A DNA stretch of 10,793 bases from Actinomycetes bacterium (GTDB taxonomy: Bacteria; Actinomycetota; Actinomycetes; Actinomycetales; Demequinaceae): the NCBI GenBank assembly GCA_023428185.1, contig JAEYYZ010000066.1:1-10793 (forward strand), written 5' to 3'. Shown one piece after another: positions 6,814 to 10,793 of this stretch. A program made the position numbers and the translations under genes. The notes under the pieces are model-generated. The model made no database searches. It was given only the letters and a program-made list of their open reading frames with translations, and was not told the DNA's origin. The stretch's first letter is position 1. Each line of letters starts with the position of its first letter.

Positions 6814-8337
6814 CTACAAACCCTGTGCCAAGCGGTAGTACGCCGCGTTGGCACGCAGCTCGTTCTCAAAACCGTGGAGAGTGGTGGACTCGTCAATGGC
6901 GAGCAGCTCAATCTTGGACACGCGGGCAAACTCACGGAACACGTCGAGTCCCACTTGGTTGGACATCACCGTGTGGTGAGCCGCACCGGCCATGAGCCAG
7001 GCGGTGGCAGAGGTGCGGAAGTCGGGGCGCGGCTTCCACACCGCGTGACCCACGGGCAGCTTGGGCATGGGGGCAGGCAGGGGCACGTTGTCGACCACGT
7101 TGGCCACCAAGCGGAAGCGCTCACGCATGTCTGACAGGGCCACCACAATCGCAGGACCGGAGTCAGCGGTGAACACCAGACGCACTGGGTCTTCCTTACC
7201 GCCGATGCCCAACGGAGCAATTTCGAGCCTTGCCTTCTCGCTCGACAGGGCCGGGTTGACCTCCAGCATGTGGGCGCCAAGGATCAGCTCTTTGCCAGGC
7301 TCCATGTGGTACGTGTAGTCCTCCATGAGGCTCGCGCCACCTGGCAGGCCGGTGCCCATGACGGCAGCGGCACGGACCAGTACGGACGTCTTCCAGTCGC
7401 CCTCGGCTCCAAAGCCGTAACCGTCCGCCATGAGTCGCTGCACGGCAAGGCCAGGGAGTTGGCGTAGCGCGCCCAGGTCCTCAAAGGAATCGGTGAAGGC
7501 GGTGAAGCCGCCAGCCTCGAGGAATCCGCGCAAGCCGAGTTCGATGCGAGCGCCGTAGATGAGCGAGTCGGCACGGTCGCCGCCCGGCTGTAGTTCAGGG
7601 GCAACCTGGTACAGGTCCAGGTACTCCTCCACCAACTTCTTGGCGTCGGCCTCAGACGTGGCGTGCACGGCATCGGCGAGTTCGTTGACTCCCCACGTGT
7701 TGACCTGCACACCCAACTTGATTTCGGCTTCGGTCTTGTCACCCTCGGTGACGGCCACGTAGCGCATGTTGTCGCCAAAGCGCGCGACCTTCATGTTTTG
7801 GGTGGCCCAACGACCGAGCGCGGCGCGCACCCAGTTGCCTACCGACGCAGCTACGGCCGGGTCAGAAGCGTGGCCCGCCACCGTGGTGCGAGGCAAGCCC
7901 ATGCGCGACTCGATGTACGCGTGCTCGCGGTCACCGTGCGCGGCTTGGTTGAGGTTCATGAAATCAAAGTCGATCTCACCCCACGGCAACGCCACGTTGG
8001 CCTGCGTGTGGAAGTGGAGCATGGGCTTGGCGTTGACATCCAGGCCAGCAATCCACATCTTGGACGGGCTAAAGGTGTGCATCCAGCCGATGACGCCGAG
8101 CACGTTGTCCGCCGAGTTGGCGTCCAGAAAGAACCGGCGGATAGCGTCGGAACTCTTGAGCACCGGCTTCCACACAATCTTCACCGGAATGTCGCTGGAG
8201 GCGTTGAGGAGTTCCACCACGCCCTTGGATTGCTCGGCCACCTGGGCGAGAGTCTCGGGACCGTAGAGGTCTTGGCTGCCGGTGGCGAACCACACCTCGA
8301 ACTCGGCGAGCTGGGGAAGTGCACTGCGGTTGGTCAT
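6814..8337 (-). CDS. araA: L-arabinose isomerase
   Basis: This cytosolic, metal-dependent enzyme converts L-arabinose to L-ribulose, the first step of the isomerase pathway. It has 507 residues, close to the 500 of E. coli AraA. The N terminus carries the family signature EVWFATGSQDLYGPETL, and TFSPSKMWI lies near residue 90. The four Mn2+ ligands known from E. coli (Glu306, Glu333, His350, His450) are matched by Glu312 in GAEGDWK, Glu339 in SLMEDYTYH, His356 in GAHMLEVNP and the His454-His455 pair in AAHHTV. Their spacing agrees with E. coli, so the enzyme should be active. The ATG start has AAGGAG at 8345-8350, seven bases upstream. It is the last gene of the operon, 25 bases after araD, and is followed by a strong hairpin. 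Confidence 0.98.
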   Translation of the reverse strand: MTNRSALPQLAEFEVWFATGSQDLYGPETLAQVAEQSKGVVELLNASSDIPVKIVWKPVLKSSDAIRRFFLDANSADNVLGVIGWMHTFSPSKMWIAGLDVNAKPMLHFHTQANVALPWGEIDFDFMNLNQAAHGDREHAYIESRMGLPRTTVAGHASDPAVAASVGNWVRAALGRWATQNMKVARFGDNMRYVAVTEGDKTEAEIKLGVQVNTWGVNELADAVHATSEADAKKLVEEYLDLYQVAPELQPGGDRADSLIYGARIELGLRGFLEAGGFTAFTDSFEDLGALRQLPGLAVQRLMADGYGFGAEGDWKTSVLVRAAAVMGTGLPGGASLMEDYTYHMEPGKELILGAHMLEVNPALSSEKARLEIAPLGIGGKEDPVRLVFTADSGPAIVVALSDMRERFRLVANVVDNVPLPAPMPKLPVGHAVWKPRPDFRTSATAWLMAGAAHHTVMSNQVGLDVFREFARVSKIELLAIDESTTLHGFENELRANAAYYRLAQGL

Positions 8338-8362
8338 GGTGATGCTCCTTGGTGAAGGCTGG

Positions 8363-9058
8363 TTAGGACGGCTGTCCGTACACGTTCTGGTAGCGGTCGA
8401 ACAGCGCGTCGATCGCCTCTTGAGGAATGGGGATGAGCTCTCCGCCCTGGCGGGCGATGTGCACTGTGCGGGCCACGTCTTCGCACATCACTGCGGCCTT
8501 GACGGCATCCTTGGCGTCCTTGCCAATGGTGAAGACCCCGTGGTTTTGCATGAGTACGGCCCTGGAACGATGCCCGTCCAAAGTCGCGACGATGCCCCGG
8601 CCAATGGAATCGTCACCGATGATCGCGAACGGGCCCACGGGGATAGGCCCGCCAAACTCGTCGGCCATGGCAGTGATGACGCACGGGATGGCCTCGCCGC
8701 GAGCGGCCCACGCCGTGGCGTACGTCGAGTGGGTGTGCACCACTCCACCCACGGCAGGCATGTTGCGGTACACGTACGCGTGCGCGGCGGTGTCCGACGA
8801 CGGGTTGCGCTCCGAGCCAGGCTCACCTGGGATCTTGTTGCCGTCAAGGTCGCACACGATCATGTTGGCCGGAGTCAGTTCCGGGTACATCACGCCGCTT
8901 GGCTTAATGACAAACAGGTCAGCGCCGGGGACGCGACCGGAGACATTGCCGCCCGTCCAGGTCACCAACTCATTGAGCACCAATTGCTGGTGCAGCGAGG
9001 AAACCTGCTCGCGGACGGCATCCACCGCCGCAGCTACCTCGGGGCTGAAGCCGGTCAT
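8363..9058 (-). CDS. araD: L-ribulose-5-phosphate 4-epimerase
   Basis: This class II aldolase-fold enzyme interconverts L-ribulose 5-phosphate and D-xylulose 5-phosphate, the third step of arabinose use, feeding the pentose phosphate pathway. It has 231 residues, as in E. coli AraD. Visible active-site elements are TGGNVSGR (35-42), KPSGV (52-56), SSDTAAH (87-93), the zinc ligands His108 and His110 in VVHTHSTYA, and the third zinc ligand His173 in QNHGVF. A C-terminal tyrosine lies in the stretch FDRYQNVYG. Close relatives include L-fuculose-phosphate aldolase and UlaF/SgbE epimerases; the araB and araA neighbours settle the assignment. The ATG overlaps the araB stop as ATGA and has AAGGAGG at 9066-9072 inside araB, seven bases upstream, so translation of the two genes is coupled. 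Confidence 0.96.
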   Translation of the reverse strand: MTGFSPEVAAAVDAVREQVSSLHQQLVLNELVTWTGGNVSGRVPGADLFVIKPSGVMYPELTPANMIVCDLDGNKIPGEPGSERNPSSDTAAHAYVYRNMPAVGGVVHTHSTYATAWAARGEAIPCVITAMADEFGGPIPVGPFAIIGDDSIGRGIVATLDGHRSRAVLMQNHGVFTIGKDAKDAVKAAVMCEDVARTVHIARQGGELIPIPQEAIDALFDRYQNVYGQPS

Positions 9059-10728
9059 GAGTGGGCCTCCTTGCGCATTGCCTTGAGGCGCTTCATCACG
9101 TCATTGGCGCCACGACCAAAGTAGTCGTGAAGCAACTGGTATTCGGCGAACAACTCGTCGTACGCATCGGCGGCCTCAGGGTTGGGCTGGTACTTGCCGC
9201 GCTCCACGCGACCCATGGCTTCGCCCGCCTCGGCCACCGTGGGATACACGCCTGCAGCTACGGCGGCATGGATGGCGCTACCGAGAGCTGGCCCTTGCTC
9301 CGATGCGATGGTGGACAAAGGCAGCCGCAACACGTCGGCGTACATCTGCATGAGCTGAGGGTTCTTGAGCAGCCCACCGGCAACCACGAACTCCGTGACC
9401 GGAACTCCGGACTTGTTGAACGTCTCGACGATCACCCGGGTACCAAAGGCCGTGGCCTCCAGCAACGCGCGGTAGCCCTGTTCGGCTCGTGTTGCCAAGG
9501 TCTGGCCCACGATGATGCCGGAGAGGTTGGTGTCGACCAGCACAGACCGGTTGCCGTTGTGCCAGTCGAGGGCCACCAATCCGTGGGCACCCACGGGCTC
9601 CTCGAACGCGAGGTTAGTGAGGTACTGGTGCACCGAGAGGCCAGCTGCTTTGGCCTCGTCGTAGTAGCGGCCCGGTACCTGGTTCTTGACGTACCACGCG
9701 AAGATGTCGCCCACACCGGACTGCCCGGCTTCGTATCCGTAATAGCCGGCAAGGATGCCGCCGTCCACCACTCCACACATGCCGGGGACCTCGGCGAGCG
9801 TGGTGCCGTTCATCACGTGGCAAGTTGACGTGCCCATGATGGCAAGCATCTGGCCCGGCGCCACGGCATCGGCAGCAGGAGCTGTGACGTGAGCGTCCAC
9901 GTTGCCCACTGCCACCGCGATGCCCTCAGGCAACCCAGTCCATTCGGCGGCCTCAGCGGTCAGGCCGCCTGCGCGGTCACCCAATTGGCCAATACGGTGG
10001 GCAAGTTTGGTAGCGGCGAAGCCACGGAAGGCGGGGTTGAGGGCCGCCTCAAACTCCTCGTCGGGGTAGTTGCCGTCCTGCAAAATGCCCTTGTAACCGG
10101 CGGTGCAGGCGTTGCGCACGTACTCGCCGCACAGTTGCCACACGATCCAGTCGGCGGCTTCCACCCAGTGGTCCATGCGCTCGTAGATCTCGGGGTCTTC
10201 TTCCAAGAGTTGGAGAGCCTTGGCGTACTCCCACTCGGAGGAGATGAAACCGCCGTAGCGGGGCAGCCACTTTTCGCCGCGCTCGCGAGCGATGGCGTTG
10301 ATGCGGTCTGCTTGGGCCTGACCCGCGTGGTGCTTCCACTTCTTGACATAGGCGTGGGGACGGTCTTCAAACCCGGGAACTTCACACAGCGGGGTGCCGT
10401 CGGCGAGAACTGGCATGGGGGTGGATGCCGTGAAGTCGGTGGCGATTCCCACCACGTCTGCGGGGTCGATGCCAGCGTCCTTCACCGCCGCAGGCACAGC
10501 GATGCGCAGCACGTCACGGTAGTCGTTGGGGACCTGCAAGGCCCATTCGGGAGGTAAAGGCGCTCCCGTGGAAGCGAGGGTGGTGTCCATCACGGCGTGC
10601 GTGTACTCGTGCACGCCCGAGCCCAGTTCCGCTCCGTCCGAGGCGCGTACCACCACGGCACGGCCAGACAGGGTCCCAAAGTCCACACCAATGACGTATG
10701 CGGCTTTGCCGCCTTGCTGCTGGCCCAC
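9055..10728 (-). CDS. araB: Ribulokinase
   Basis: This FGGY-family sugar kinase phosphorylates L-ribulose to L-ribulose 5-phosphate with ATP in the cytosol. It has 557 residues from the chosen start, close to the family norm of about 560. The phosphate-binding motif VIGVDFGTLSGR has its Asp at residue 16. TDFTASTPM follows with Asp98, then the GTSTCHVM adenosine-domain segment near 297, DWHNGNRS, and the late FGGY signature VVAGGLLKNPQLMQMYADVL near 447. The frame stays open to a TTG at 10785, but the GTG at 10728 has an AAGGAG eight bases upstream and begins just before the conserved fold, so I use it. It is the first gene of araB–araD–araA and overlaps araD by four bases. The promoter probably lies in the last 65 bases or beyond the edge. 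Confidence 0.96.
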   Translation of the reverse strand: MGQQQGGKAAYVIGVDFGTLSGRAVVVRASDGAELGSGVHEYTHAVMDTTLASTGAPLPPEWALQVPNDYRDVLRIAVPAAVKDAGIDPADVVGIATDFTASTPMPVLADGTPLCEVPGFEDRPHAYVKKWKHHAGQAQADRINAIARERGEKWLPRYGGFISSEWEYAKALQLLEEDPEIYERMDHWVEAADWIVWQLCGEYVRNACTAGYKGILQDGNYPDEEFEAALNPAFRGFAATKLAHRIGQLGDRAGGLTAEAAEWTGLPEGIAVAVGNVDAHVTAPAADAVAPGQMLAIMGTSTCHVMNGTTLAEVPGMCGVVDGGILAGYYGYEAGQSGVGDIFAWYVKNQVPGRYYDEAKAAGLSVHQYLTNLAFEEPVGAHGLVALDWHNGNRSVLVDTNLSGIIVGQTLATRAEQGYRALLEATAFGTRVIVETFNKSGVPVTEFVVAGGLLKNPQLMQMYADVLRLPLSTIASEQGPALGSAIHAAVAAGVYPTVAEAGEAMGRVERGKYQPNPEAADAYDELFAEYQLLHDYFGRGANDVMKRLKAMRKEAHS

Positions 10729-10736
10729 TGGAGCCT

Positions 10737-10742
10737 CTCCTT
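10737..10742 (-). promoter_or_regulatory. Shine-Dalgarno site that fixes the araB GTG start
   Basis: Minus-strand AAGGAG is eight bases upstream of the GTG at 10728. It excludes the GTG at 10749, which would place the site inside the coding sequence, and argues against the TTG at 10785. Confidence 0.75.
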
Positions 10743-10773
10743 CTGTCACGTCACCGCTCGGGCGCCTATGCCC

Positions 10774-10783
10774 GTACCGGTTC
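10774..10783. promoter_or_regulatory. Possible operator half-site pair upstream of araB
   Basis: GTACCGGTTC is a near-palindrome (8 of 10 bases symmetric) with a central CG, the general form of LacI-family operators. It is about 45 bases upstream of the araB start. The minus strand also reads TTGAAC here, a -35-like hexamer without a matching -10. The match is short and could be chance. Confidence 0.2.
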
Positions 10784-10793
10784 AATGCGCCCG

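Noticed and set aside
7663..9828. Several plus-strand open frames of 230-280 codons opposite araA, araD and araB
   Set aside because: All lie antisense to well-supported arabinose genes and show no recognisable protein features.
10729..10785. 19-residue N-terminal extension of AraB from a TTG
   Set aside because: It contains the Shine-Dalgarno for the GTG at 10728 and residues not typical of ribulokinases.
1..10793. CRISPR array, insertion sequence, prophage or toxin-antitoxin pair
   Set aside because: No spaced direct repeats, transposase motifs, terminal inverted repeats or small paired genes were seen; nearly all sequence is accounted for by the eight genes.

Overview
This is a GC-rich stretch of an actinobacterial chromosome. 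Every gene I can support lies on the minus strand, so transcription runs from high to low coordinates. The gene families and their order point to Actinomycetota, most likely a Micrococcales-type organism: DUF501 – ftsB/divIC-like – eno – SurA-like lipoprotein – mfd is a known conserved neighbourhood in that phylum (Mycobacterium tuberculosis Rv1020–Rv1025 is the familiar version). The genus is not resolved from sequence reading alone.

In transcription order, positions 10728 down to 6814 hold a compact L-arabinose catabolic operon, araB–araD–araA. It encodes ribulokinase, L-ribulose-5-phosphate 4-epimerase and L-arabinose isomerase. The araB and araD reading frames overlap by 4 bases (ATGA) and araD is followed 25 bases later by araA. 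Each gene has a strong Shine-Dalgarno sequence. Together the three enzymes turn L-arabinose into D-xylulose 5-phosphate for the pentose phosphate pathway. No transporter or regulator is visible, and the operon promoter is probably beyond or at the right edge. A long hairpin at 6744-6793 ends the operon.

Positions 6631 down to 2463 hold mfd, the transcription-repair coupling factor. It is translationally coupled to, or directly followed by, a small lipoprotein with a SurA-N-like region and no parvulin domain. Two hairpins at 2440-2460 and 2406-2423 close that unit. Positions 2331 down to 1051 hold enolase, followed by a 12-bp-stem terminator (999-1035).

Positions 922 down to the left edge hold an FtsB/DivIC-type septum protein with a Pro/Arg-rich cytoplasmic tail that contains a 15-bp coding tandem repeat, and then the first 75 codons of a DUF501 protein that runs off the window.

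No tRNA, rRNA, CRISPR array, insertion sequence or phage gene was seen. The largest non-coding gap is 182 bases (6632-6813). This is an ordinary housekeeping region beside a sugar-use operon. I found no convincing undescribed system. The most notable points are the position of the ara operon directly upstream of mfd, the lack of mazG at its usual place before eno, and the repeat in the FtsB tail.
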